Assembly: GCF_005885635.1 (NCBI RefSeq)
Contig: NZ_VATY01000004.1
Location: forward strand, 354,201-418,200
From: Maribacter algarum (ex Zhang et al. 2020)
GTDB lineage: Bacteria > Bacteroidota > Bacteroidia > Flavobacteriales > Flavobacteriaceae
DNA length: 64,000 bases
Direction: 5' to 3'
Of the stretch, positions 8,187-15,932 are shown in pieces (positions within the stretch are counted from its first letter, which is position 1; each line of letters opens with the position of its first letter). A program made the position numbers and the translations under genes. The notes under the pieces are model-generated. The model was not told where the DNA came from. It was given only the letters and a program-made list of their open reading frames with translations, and made no database searches.

Positions 8187-8779
8187 ACCTGAGCCAATTT
8201 TACTAATGCCTCTCTATACTCTGCCTCAGAATTTGCATTCAACAATACATTTTCATTTGCTGGAAACACCAATTTCGTATCATGATTAATGAGATATTTT
8301 CTGGGGCAGGTTCCGTTACCACTATTTAAGTATTCAACCGATGCTACAAAAGCATGAGGTTCCCAAATAGCGCACAGGGGTTCGGGCAAAGGATTCTTTT
8401 TTAGCGCAAGGGCTGTTGCTTGTTTTGTCGTATCTCTCTTGGCAATCAATTCCTTCAAAGCTTCTAAATCCATTAACGGAAGGTCGCAGGCCAAAACAAG
8501 CCAAGCCACTTCTGGGTATTTCTTATGTGCGGAAAGCAATCCGTTATACGGACCGCAATACTCATTTAAATCAACAATGGTTTGCGTTTGTGATGGAAGT
8601 TGTGCTTCTTGCTCTTCACGAAGACTAATAAAAGTTTCTTCGCATACCTGACTCAACAAATCGTACAAATATTCGCGCTGGGGTACTCCATGATAGGGTA
8701 TCAATCCCTTATCGGTTCCCATGCGAGTGCTCTTTCCTCCCGATAAAACGAGTCCGTATAGTCTAGCGGTTGAAGTCAT
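8183..8779 (-). CDS. mobA: Molybdenum cofactor nucleotidyltransferase MobA-like
   Basis: 198-aa GT-A-fold nucleotidyltransferase. The P-loop-like motif LSGGKSTRMGTDKG begins at about residue 13, as in MobA, and the metal-binding VLACDLPLM lies near residue 97. MobA attaches GMP to molybdopterin. The related MocA attaches CMP, which is the usual cofactor of xanthine-dehydrogenase-type enzymes like the one in this operon, so the nucleotide specificity here is uncertain. The start overlaps the end of moaC by 17 bases, and it is followed by the MoeB-rhodanese gene with a 4-base overlap. Confidence 0.9.
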   Translation of the reverse strand: MTSTARLYGLVLSGGKSTRMGTDKGLIPYHGVPQREYLYDLLSQVCEETFISLREEQEAQLPSQTQTIVDLNEYCGPYNGLLSAHKKYPEVAWLVLACDLPLMDLEALKELIAKRDTTKQATALALKKNPLPEPLCAIWEPHAFVASVEYLNSGNGTCPRKYLINHDTKLVFPANENVLLNANSEAEYREALVKLAQV

Positions 8780-9236
8780 TCTTTCCTCCTGTTTTTTGTT
8801 CTAATTGTACTTCCGAAATTTTTATGTCATGAGATAGTGCTTTGCACATATCATAAATGGTCAATGCGCTCACGGAAACGCCCGTTAACGCTTCCATCTC
8901 TACGCCCGTTTGCTCGTTACATTTTACTTTGCAGACGATCTGTAAAGCATTATCTATGGGAGTTATATCAATCTGAATTTTAGAAAGATTCAATTGATGG
9001 CAAAGAGGAATCAACTCTGCCGTTTTTTTTACAGCCTGTATTCCTGCTATTACTGCCGTTTGAATAATACTTCCCTTATGGCCTAAGAAGTCTTGCGAAG
9101 CCAGTTTTTCGAATACATCCGAAGGAAAAACAACTTTGCCTGATGCAACCGCAGTTCGAACACTTGCTTTCTTGCTTGATACGTCAACCATAGAGGCCTT
9201 ACCGGATTCATCTATATGTGAGAGTTCTTTTGCCAT
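8763..9236 (-). CDS. moaC: Cyclic pyranopterin monophosphate synthase MoaC
   Basis: 157 aa, the normal length for MoaC, which works after MoaA to make cyclic pyranopterin monophosphate. Family motifs are SHIDESGKASMVDVS at the N-terminus, AVIAGIQAVKKTAELIPLCHQL near residue 65-85 and EQTGVEMEALTGVSVSALTIYDMCKA near residue 110-135. It lies between moaE (80 bases upstream, a gap holding a single arm of a local repeat) and mobA (17-base overlap) in the leftward operon. The start is the first ATG and fits the alignment with the family. Confidence 0.97.
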   Translation of the reverse strand: MAKELSHIDESGKASMVDVSSKKASVRTAVASGKVVFPSDVFEKLASQDFLGHKGSIIQTAVIAGIQAVKKTAELIPLCHQLNLSKIQIDITPIDNALQIVCKVKCNEQTGVEMEALTGVSVSALTIYDMCKALSHDIKISEVQLEQKTGGKNDFNR

Positions 9237-9267
9237 TTATTTTTGTTAACCAATACTGTTCCTAAGT

Positions 9268-9291
9268 TCTCGACTCCACTCGAAGTGACAG
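9268..9291. repeat. Solitary arm of the 1091-1161 repeat
   Basis: The 24 bases, read on the minus strand, match the left arm at 1091-1114 with only a few differences (core GAGTGGAGTCGAGA against GAGCGGAGTCGAGA). The copy lies in the 80-base gap between moaE and moaC. I found no partner arm beside it, so it should not form the same hairpin. It looks like a decayed or half copy. Confidence 0.6.
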
Positions 9292-9316
9292 TTTGGTAAG
9301 ATTTGCGTTGTATTAT

Positions 9317-9739
9317 TTACGGATGCGCCGAAACCCAAACAGTTTTGTTCTCGAACATCTCCTTTTTCCAGATAGGAACAGTTTCTTTTAAAGTATCAAT
9401 TAAATAGCGACAAGCCTCAAAACAGGCATCTCGATGCGCCGAAGATGCCCCGACCACTACAACAGGTTCTTCAACTTTTTTTAGCCCAATAGCATGTCGA
9501 ATAATCACTTTGTTGAGACTCCATTTTTCAACAGCATCAGAAGCAATTTTATCCATCTCCTTAATTGCCATTTTCTTATATGTTTCGAATTCTAGGGAAA
9601 CAACTTCTTCACCTTGTGTAAACTCACGAACAGTTCCAACGAAAACACAAATACCTCCACTTTGCGCATCGGATAATTCCGAGAACACTTGGGAGGTATC
9701 AATTCTATCTACTATTTCAATTACTTTTTTATCCACCAC
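9317..9739 (-). CDS. moaE: Molybdopterin synthase catalytic subunit MoaE
   Basis: 140 aa. Large subunit of molybdopterin synthase, which inserts two sulfurs from MoaD thiocarboxylate into cyclic pyranopterin monophosphate. Characteristic segments are GGICVFVGTVRE near residue 28, LEFETYKKMAIKEM near 50, IIRHAIG near 79, VVVVGASSAHRDACFEACRYLID near 93 and VPIWKKE near 120, which carries the active-site lysines. The start overlaps the end of moaD by 11 bases, fitting a complex made in fixed stoichiometry. It is the fourth gene of the leftward molybdenum operon. Confidence 0.96.
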   Translation of the reverse strand: MVDKKVIEIVDRIDTSQVFSELSDAQSGGICVFVGTVREFTQGEEVVSLEFETYKKMAIKEMDKIASDAVEKWSLNKVIIRHAIGLKKVEEPVVVVGASSAHRDACFEACRYLIDTLKETVPIWKKEMFENKTVWVSAHP

Positions 9740-9971
9740 TCACTGGGGGAATAATGGCTATTTCATCATTCCGGTCTAAAGGTACATTATCCTCGGCATA
9801 TTCACTATTGACAGCAACCGCCAAAGAAGTCAACTTACCAAACTCGGGATAGGTCTCAGATATCATCCGCTTTAGCTCTGAAACTGAACTTGGAACCTTA
9901 TCTGATTCCGTAAACTGTAGTTGTGACTCTCCAACAATATCCTTAGCAATCCCAAAAAGCAATACTTCCAT
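9729..9971 (-). CDS. moaD: Molybdopterin synthase sulfur carrier subunit MoaD
   Basis: 80-aa ubiquitin-like sulfur carrier. It begins with a short beta strand (MEVLLFGIAKDIVG). It ends in the obligatory family C-terminus IAIIPPVSGG, whose terminal Gly-Gly is adenylylated and thiocarboxylated by the MoeB-rhodanese protein encoded further down the same operon. It starts only 3 bases after the hydroxylase large-subunit gene and overlaps moaE by 11 bases. Length and the position of the hydrophobic core residues are typical. Confidence 0.95.
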   Translation of the reverse strand: MEVLLFGIAKDIVGESQLQFTESDKVPSSVSELKRMISETYPEFGKLTSLAVAVNSEYAEDNVPLDRNDEIAIIPPVSGG

Positions 9972-9974
9972 AGG

Positions 9975-12251
9975 CTATCCCAAAATTGGTTTGGATGCCA
10001 TATTGGTCGCAAACGGCTGCTTGTACATACGATTTCCTGTTGCTTTTTTCATGGCAATAGCTACTGCCGCTCCAGCTGGAGGTAAGGTCGGCTCACCTAA
10101 TCCAGTGGGACTTAAAGTATTTTTCACAAAATGCGTTTCAACGATTGGCGTTTCATTCATTCGAATCAAACGGTATTTGTCATAATTGTTCGCTGTTGGC
10201 ATTCCGTTTTCAAAACCAAAATCCCCGTACATTGAATGTCCTACTCCGTCTATGGCTCCACCTTCAATCTGGTTTTTAGCACCTAATGGATTTATTACAA
10301 TTCCGCAATCCACCGCAACGGTTATCTTCTGGATTACAGGTCGATTGTTTTTCATTACAACATCAGCAACCTCAGCAACATGTGTATTGTGGCAGTAGTA
10401 AGCACAAACACCTTGAAACACGCCATCTTTCGGAGTTCGATATCCTGATTTTTCCACGGCTAATTTCAGTACATCTTGTAAGCGTTCCGCAGAATACTGA
10501 ATTCTGTCATCGGTTGTACCTTTTACTTTTTCCAACATATCCAATCGCATTTGTACCGGGTCTTTGCCCATATCTTCGGCCAGTTCATCTAAGAAGCTTT
10601 GTTCAGCATATGAAAGGAAGTTGGTATACGGAGCTCTCCATGCACCTGTTGTAATATTACTGTCATATTTGGCAACATCTACCTGATAGTTGTCAAGTGC
10701 TCCTGCCGGGAAGAAATTCGGAATCAATCCGTACATATTACCCCCTACAGCAGCCTCTTTTAAGTGATAGCCTGTAATTTCACCATCTTTGATGGATGCT
10801 GCAATACGATATTTAATCGCTGGACGATAAACCCCCGTGGTCATATCATCCTCACGAGTTGAAAACATTTTTACTGGTCTTCGGATTTTATCTGAAATTT
10901 CGGCGGCTTCATATACGAAGTCTCCATAAAGCCTTCTTCCAAAACCACCTCCCATTCGGGTCATTTCTAATCGAATATCTTTTTCATCCCTACCCAATAA
11001 ATTCGCAACTGTACTTGCCGCAGAAGCTGGAGTTTGAACTGGGCCCACCAAATGAATTTTTGAATCCGTAACATTCGCATAGAAATTCATGGGCTCCATA
11101 CAGTTATGAGGAAGGAACGGTGATTCGTATGTTCGTTCCACTACCTTATCTGCTTGTTTAAAAGCCTTTTTTACATCTCCATCTTTTCTTAGGTTGGTGA
11201 AGTCCTTCCCATCCAATAAATCCATCAAAATCTTATCATGAGCCTTTGTGCTTTCCAATGGTGAACCATCACTCCATAGCGCTTTGATTGTTTTTTTAGC
11301 TTTGATTGCCGCCCAAGAATTTTCTGCAATAACAACCACTTTTTCAGATGGGGCTAATTTGGCCGTCCAATCTATTTGCTCCTTTTCTAACATGGCTTTT
11401 GCCTTTTCGCCAATTTTGATAACATCAATAACTCCCGGCATCGCCTTAGCCTCAGTATCATCGTAAGATTCTAGAACTTGGCCAAATGCTGGCGGACGCA
11501 AAACGGAAGCATACACCATACCTTCTGCTTTATAATCTAATCCGAATAAAGGTTTTCCTGTTATAATTTTATCAATATCTACATTACCCACATCGGTTCC
11601 AATCAAGGTATAATCTTTGGGGTCTTTTAATTCAATTGTCTCTGCTGGAGGTTGCTCACCTTCGGCTAAAGACTCGATAAGAGCTTTTCGCTTCGCAGCT
11701 CTCTCTGCTTCCAAAGCAGCCGCCTCATCAACAACATCTCCATAACCAAGTGTTTCTCCCTTCGCATTGGTAATCACACCTTGTTTTGCAGTACACTCAG
11801 AAGCATCAACCCCCCATTTTGCCGCAGCAGCATTAACAAGCATCTGTCTTGCAAAGGCTCCTGTTTGACGTAGAGCATCCCATCCAAATCGGATAGACTG
11901 GCTACCACCAGCAACTTGACGGACATAGTTTTGGGTGTCTAAAATTCCCTGAACCACATTTACATTTTCCCAAGCCACATCAAGCTCTTCAGCAATAATC
12001 ATGGGCATAGAAGTTTTCACACCTTGACCGATTTCAGGGTTCGGCGAGAACAAGGTCACCATACCTTCTTTGGATATCTTTATGAAGGCATTGAAGTCAT
12101 TATAATCGAGTTTGGAAATATCGACCGGCATTTTCACCGTGTCTTTACATGCTGTGAAAAAATTAAAACCGATTAGCATTCCGCCACTCGCAAGTGAAGA
12201 AGTTCTTAAGAAAGACCTTCTGCTAAATTTTGTTTGTATTGTACTTGACAT
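9975..12251 (-). CDS. Molybdenum hydroxylase large subunit (isoquinoline 1-oxidoreductase beta/aldehyde oxidase type), Tat-exported
   Basis: 758-aa molybdopterin-binding subunit of the xanthine-dehydrogenase family. The N-terminus has a Tat signal (SRRSFLRTSSLASGGML) followed by FTAC, which may be a lipobox, so the enzyme should be periplasmic and perhaps lipid-anchored. Family motifs include NPEIGQGVKTSMPMIIAEEL near residue 70, MTRMGGGFGRRLYGDF near 430 and GLGEPTLPPAGAAVAIA near 720, which holds the catalytic Glu. The single-chain, export-signal form paired with a small 2Fe-2S subunit is the IorB type. Substrate is unknown (aldehyde or N-heterocycle likely). No XdhC-like maturation gene and no cytochrome partner lies beside it. 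Confidence 0.9.
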   Translation of the reverse strand: MSSTIQTKFSRRSFLRTSSLASGGMLIGFNFFTACKDTVKMPVDISKLDYNDFNAFIKISKEGMVTLFSPNPEIGQGVKTSMPMIIAEELDVAWENVNVVQGILDTQNYVRQVAGGSQSIRFGWDALRQTGAFARQMLVNAAAAKWGVDASECTAKQGVITNAKGETLGYGDVVDEAAALEAERAAKRKALIESLAEGEQPPAETIELKDPKDYTLIGTDVGNVDIDKIITGKPLFGLDYKAEGMVYASVLRPPAFGQVLESYDDTEAKAMPGVIDVIKIGEKAKAMLEKEQIDWTAKLAPSEKVVVIAENSWAAIKAKKTIKALWSDGSPLESTKAHDKILMDLLDGKDFTNLRKDGDVKKAFKQADKVVERTYESPFLPHNCMEPMNFYANVTDSKIHLVGPVQTPASAASTVANLLGRDEKDIRLEMTRMGGGFGRRLYGDFVYEAAEISDKIRRPVKMFSTREDDMTTGVYRPAIKYRIAASIKDGEITGYHLKEAAVGGNMYGLIPNFFPAGALDNYQVDVAKYDSNITTGAWRAPYTNFLSYAEQSFLDELAEDMGKDPVQMRLDMLEKVKGTTDDRIQYSAERLQDVLKLAVEKSGYRTPKDGVFQGVCAYYCHNTHVAEVADVVMKNNRPVIQKITVAVDCGIVINPLGAKNQIEGGAIDGVGHSMYGDFGFENGMPTANNYDKYRLIRMNETPIVETHFVKNTLSPTGLGEPTLPPAGAAVAIAMKKATGNRMYKQPFATNMASKPILG

Positions 12252-12269
12252 GATTTTAGATGTTTACGG

Positions 12270-12734
12270 TTAGGCCATTTTTTTCTCAGCAGCCTTTGCA
12301 ACTGCATTCTCAATACGATTATATGATGCACATCTGCATATATTACCGGTCATCGCATTTCTGATTTCTTCCCTTGAAGGATTAGGGTTCTTTTCTAGAA
12401 AGGCTGAAGCCGTCATTATCTGACCAGCCTGGCAGTATCCACATTGCGGAACATCAATTGCCTTCCAGGCTTCTTGAACCGGGTGTGAACCATCTTCAGA
12501 CAATCCTTCGATAGTTGTGATTTCTTTTCCGTCCAATTGTGAAATTTGTAGTTGGCAACTGCGAGTTGCGTTACCATCCACATGAACGGTACATGCACCA
12601 CATTGTCCTATTCCGCAACCAAACTTGGTACCTACCATATCCAATTGGTCGCGTAGTGCCCAAAGTAATGGGGTGTCTTCAGCAGCCTCAATTGATTGAG
12701 AACTACCATTAATTTTTAGATTGTACGTTGGCAT
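12270..12734 (-). CDS. 2Fe-2S subunit of the molybdenum hydroxylase (IorA/CoxS type)
   Basis: 154 aa with two 2Fe-2S clusters. The plant-ferredoxin-type N-terminal cluster is in CGIGQCGACTVHVDG near residue 40, with the fourth Cys in ATRSCQLQI. The C-terminal four-helix-bundle cluster is in CGYCQAGQIM near residue 98 and GNICRCASYNRI near 131. This subunit passes electrons from the molybdenum site of the 758-aa partner, whose gene starts 18 bases downstream. It has no Tat signal of its own and is presumably exported with the large subunit. It is the first gene of the leftward cofactor-plus-enzyme operon. Confidence 0.94.
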   Translation of the reverse strand: MPTYNLKINGSSQSIEAAEDTPLLWALRDQLDMVGTKFGCGIGQCGACTVHVDGNATRSCQLQISQLDGKEITTIEGLSEDGSHPVQEAWKAIDVPQCGYCQAGQIMTASAFLEKNPNPSREEIRNAMTGNICRCASYNRIENAVAKAAEKKMA

Positions 12735-12798
12735 TTTCTTTATGTGTTGGGTTCGTAAATTGAATTATTACTATTCCGGCATCGCGGAAGAAAAGCTC

Positions 12799-12834
12799 AA
12801 AAAAAATAAAGCTCCTGCATATAGCAAGAGCTTC
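12799..12834 (-). terminator. Rho-independent terminator after the 12944-13747 gene
   Basis: Read on the minus strand: a 10-bp stem with one mismatch (arms 12824-12833 and 12809-12818) around a 5-base loop, followed by a U-rich run (complement of 12800-12808). It separates the lipoprotein gene from the molybdenum hydroxylase operon in the same direction, so that operon must have its own promoter at about 12735-12798. Confidence 0.75.
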
Positions 12835-12943
12835 TAAATTACGGAAAAATAAGTACCATGCCTTTTTCGCCGGACTTTTTTTAACCTTTTTTTAAGTTAA
12901 AGTCCTCTCCTGGCCCCTCCTGAACGAGGGACTACATAGGTAA

Positions 12944-13747
12944 CTATTTTTTAGAACTTACAGAAGTAGCACCTTCCGGTTTATTAAAAAAATCTACTGC
13001 TTGAATCGTTTCGCTTAGTGTTACGTTTTCAAAATTCAGTGGTTCTCTTGGTGATTTTATGGTTCGCCCTTCATATTCGTGCCACGTTATTGCTCTTGGC
13101 AATACTAGGCCTTCGACATCCATCCAATCATTGTAGCGAATCCATTTTATGTTATCCGATTTTTCACCACTTCGAAAAGTTACCGTATAGCCCAACCATT
13201 CCATTTGATACGTTTCTGGGTTGTAATGAATGAAGTATTCATCTTTTGAAGAAAGGCCTACTCCTTCATTGTAACTGATTCGAATACCTGGATACTCCTT
13301 CCCCTCAAATTCTAAGGGCCTTGTATCCCCGTATTGAATTCCGTTATCAGCAAGAACAAAAGGCATTGCATAAAAATAAAACATAAGGTTGTGGTAAAAA
13401 ACAGCATCCCCTTTATAAGCATCTTTTTCATCTAACAACCAAATATCAGAGCCCTCAGAGCCCATAGAAATACCAGGCATCTCAATCTTTTCATTTCTGG
13501 AAAACAAATCGATGGTGTGTTTCTCCGTCATATCTTTCTTCGGAATTTCAAAGGAAATAGTCCTCTTTTCTTTCCAAGCGGTAAGTCCGCCATGTGCTTC
13601 AAAAATTTTTCTAAGGGCTTCAGGATATTTTGAATCGTCGATCTTAGTCACAATTTCAGGTGCTTTAGATTTAGTTTCCATTTCTTTGGGAGCTTCTTTA
13701 CAAGCTAAAACAGCTAAGCAAAAAAGTGATACTAGTACTAATTTCAT
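12944..13747 (-). CDS. Lipoprotein, possibly DUF6503 family
   Basis: 267 aa with a lipoprotein signal peptide; the lipobox ends at LAVLAC and the Cys lies near residue 16. The mature part starts with a polar linker, then YPEALRKIFEAHGGLTAWKEKRTISFEI. Next is a long beta-rich region with repeated aromatic strands, such as WLLDEKDAYKGDAVFYHNL and YFIHYNPETYQMEWLGYTV. This looks like a LolA/outer-membrane-lipoprotein-carrier-like half-barrel, and I recall similar proteins named DUF6503. Function unknown; likely envelope-anchored. It is divergent from the TrmH-like gene with 61 bases between and is followed by its own terminator. Confidence 0.78.
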   Translation of the reverse strand: MKLVLVSLFCLAVLACKEAPKEMETKSKAPEIVTKIDDSKYPEALRKIFEAHGGLTAWKEKRTISFEIPKKDMTEKHTIDLFSRNEKIEMPGISMGSEGSDIWLLDEKDAYKGDAVFYHNLMFYFYAMPFVLADNGIQYGDTRPLEFEGKEYPGIRISYNEGVGLSSKDEYFIHYNPETYQMEWLGYTVTFRSGEKSDNIKWIRYNDWMDVEGLVLPRAITWHEYEGRTIKSPREPLNFENVTLSETIQAVDFFNKPEGATSVSSKK

Positions 13748-13795
13748 GTTTGTTTTTTTAGGTTTCTTACTTCGTCGCAGATAGGGTAATTAAAT

Positions 13796-13803
13796 TACTT
13801 TTG
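13796..13803 (+). promoter_or_regulatory. TAnnTTTG -7 box directly before the TrmH-like gene
   Basis: TACTTTTG at 13796-13803 matches the Bacteroidetes -7 consensus and lies 5 bases before the ATG at 13809, so transcription would start at or next to the start codon (leaderless). The upstream -33 element is weak (no TTG at the right spacing). Confidence 0.5.
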
Positions 13804-13808
13804 TAGTA

Positions 13809-14615
13809 ATGAACGAAATTAAGGAAATAAGCAGTCTTCAAAATCCTTTGGTAAAAAAGATTCTGATGCTCAAGGAAAAATCCCGGGAAAGGAAAAAGTC
13901 GGGCCTTTTCATTTTAGAGGGGCAACGTGAATTGGAATTGGCCTTAAAAGGAGGATACGAAGTAGACACTTTATTATTCCATAATGCGCTTATTACCAAA
14001 GAAGCAATTCTACAGATAACTAGCCATCTGAAATATGCGGTCAATTTGATTTCTGTTTCAAAAGAAGTCTACCAAAAAATAGCCTACCGAGAAACTACGG
14101 AAGGTTTGATGGCTATCATAAACTCTAAATCTCATGGTTTGGATGAGCTTGGATTAAAGGGAAATCCCCTAATATTGGTAGCTGAAGCTCCAGAAAAACC
14201 TGGTAATATTGGTGCTTTGCTACGTACTGCCGATGCTGCAAATTTAGATGCCGTAATCATTGCAAATCCGAAAGGTGATATCTACAACCCTAATATCATT
14301 CGTTCGAGTGTGGGTTGCATTTTTACCAATCAGATAGCTACCGGAAGTACCTCAGAAGTCTTGAATTTTTTAAAAAGTAAAAATATTGATATGTACTGTG
14401 CTGCCCTTACAGCCTCTGGAAGTTACACCAATGTAAACTTCAAAAAAGCAGCTGCGATAGTAGTCGGTACCGAAGCAACAGGACTAACCCAAGAATGGTT
14501 AGAAAACTCAACTCAAAATATCATCATACCCATGCGCGGGGAGATCGATTCAATGAATGTATCGGTATCTGCCGCAATTGTTATCTTTGAGGCTTTGAGA
14601 CAACGAGGTTTTTAG
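13809..14615 (+). CDS. TrmH/SpoU-family RNA methyltransferase
   Basis: 268-aa SPOUT-class 2'-O-ribose methyltransferase. An N-terminal substrate-binding domain (SLQNPLVKKILMLKEKS, then LFILEGQRELELAL near residue 35) precedes the knotted catalytic domain. Its three motifs are NIGALLRTADAANLDAVII near residue 133, VVGTEATGL near 217 and IIPMRGEIDSMNVSVSAAIVIFEAL near 238. The first Arg of LLRTAD and the Asn of DSMNVSVS are the expected SAM/knot residues. The target could be 23S rRNA or tRNA and cannot be decided from sequence. The start follows a -7-like box by 5 bases. Confidence 0.92.
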   Translation: MNEIKEISSLQNPLVKKILMLKEKSRERKKSGLFILEGQRELELALKGGYEVDTLLFHNALITKEAILQITSHLKYAVNLISVSKEVYQKIAYRETTEGLMAIINSKSHGLDELGLKGNPLILVAEAPEKPGNIGALLRTADAANLDAVIIANPKGDIYNPNIIRSSVGCIFTNQIATGSTSEVLNFLKSKNIDMYCAALTASGSYTNVNFKKAAAIVVGTEATGLTQEWLENSTQNIIIPMRGEIDSMNVSVSAAIVIFEALRQRGF

Positions 14616-14661
14616 TAACCGTACCCTCTGAATAAACCACCAAACACAAATACCGAACAAT

Positions 14662-15888
14662 TTGAATATCTTATTCTTTACCATCATAGCTATTCTCGTG
14701 CTCCAATTTTTGGTTGAAACTATTTTGGACTATTTCAATGCACAGCATTACGGAGACCCTATTCCGGATGCCTTAGAAGATGTTTTTGATGCTGAGGAAT
14801 ACCAAAAATCTCAGGAGTATCAAAAGACCAATTACCGCTTCGGATTCCTCAGTTCACTCTTTTCAATCATCTTAACCTTAGCATTTTTAGTTTTTGGCGG
14901 ATTCGAATGGGCCGACCAGTTAGCCCGTAATTTTAGTAACAATGAAATTGTTGTTACTTTAATTTTCTTCGGGATTCTTACCATCGGAAGCGATATTCTA
15001 ACCACTCCTTTTTCCTATTACCAAACTTTTGTTATTGAAGAACGATTCGGATTTAACAAGTCAACTAAAAAACTTTTCTTCACTGATAAACTCAAAGGTT
15101 GGTTGATAATGGCTATTCTGGGCGGTGGGGTTATTACCTTGGCCATGTGGTTTTACCAATGGGCAGGACCTAATTTTTGGTTATACGTTTGGGGCTTAGT
15201 GACAGCAATTATTGTTTTTATGAACTTGTTTTACAGTAAGTTGATTGTTCCGTTATTCAACAAACAAACACCCTTGGAAGAAGGAAGTCTTAAAAGCAAA
15301 ATCCAAAACTACGCGAACAAGGTTGGCTTTGAATTTCAAAATATCTTTGTAATTGATGGTTCAAAAAGGTCCGCTAAAGCAAATGCCTATTTTTCAGGTT
15401 TTGGAAGGGAAAAAAGAGTTACGCTTTATGACACACTTATCAAAGATTTAGATGAGGAAGAAATCGTAGCGGTACTTGCACACGAAGTGGGTCATTATAA
15501 ACACAAACACATTATTTTCAATTTAGTCGCTTCGATAGCCACATTAGGACTAACCCTTTTTATTCTATCCCTATTTATTAATAATCCTGAAGTTTCTAAA
15601 GCAATTGGTGTTTCTCAACCCAGTTTTCACGCTGCTTTAATTGGTTTTGGCATTTTATACAGTCCAATATCAGAAGTAACATCTTTAGTAATGAATTTCC
15701 TTTCCCGAAAATTCGAATATCAAGCTGATGATTATGCGAAAGACACTTTTGCAGCTCAACCACTAATTACTTCGCTTAAAAAGCTTTCAAAGAATAGCCT
15801 GAGTAACTTGACGCCCCATCCTGCTTACGTTTTCATGCATTATTCCCATCCTCCCCTCATTCAACGAATAAAGAACCTTATGGCGTGA
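14662..15888 (+). CDS. M48-family metallopeptidase, CAAX prenyl protease 1 (Ste24)-like
   Basis: 408-aa integral membrane zinc metalloprotease. The catalytic HExxH is in AHEVGHYKHKH near residue 273-283. The third zinc ligand Glu lies in SRKFEYQADDYA near 350. Several transmembrane segments lie at both ends, giving the Ste24-like topology with the active site facing a membrane-enclosed chamber. In bacteria it probably degrades misfolded membrane proteins, as prenylation is absent. The reading frame opens with a TTG codon at 14662 and there is no nearby ATG, so TTG is the likely start. It sits 46 bases after the TrmH-like gene and 44 before relA/spoT. Confidence 0.92.
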   Translation: MNILFFTIIAILVLQFLVETILDYFNAQHYGDPIPDALEDVFDAEEYQKSQEYQKTNYRFGFLSSLFSIILTLAFLVFGGFEWADQLARNFSNNEIVVTLIFFGILTIGSDILTTPFSYYQTFVIEERFGFNKSTKKLFFTDKLKGWLIMAILGGGVITLAMWFYQWAGPNFWLYVWGLVTAIIVFMNLFYSKLIVPLFNKQTPLEEGSLKSKIQNYANKVGFEFQNIFVIDGSKRSAKANAYFSGFGREKRVTLYDTLIKDLDEEEIVAVLAHEVGHYKHKHIIFNLVASIATLGLTLFILSLFINNPEVSKAIGVSQPSFHAALIGFGILYSPISEVTSLVMNFLSRKFEYQADDYAKDTFAAQPLITSLKKLSKNSLSNLTPHPAYVFMHYSHPPLIQRIKNLMA

Positions 15889-15932
15889 TTTTTGTTGTGT
15901 AGTAGTTGAGATTATCCTACTTTTAATATACA

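Noticed and set aside
10286..10654. 122-aa plus-strand open frame inside the molybdenum hydroxylase gene
   Set aside because: Antisense to the conserved large-subunit domain and low-complexity Pro/Leu/His content; shadow frame.
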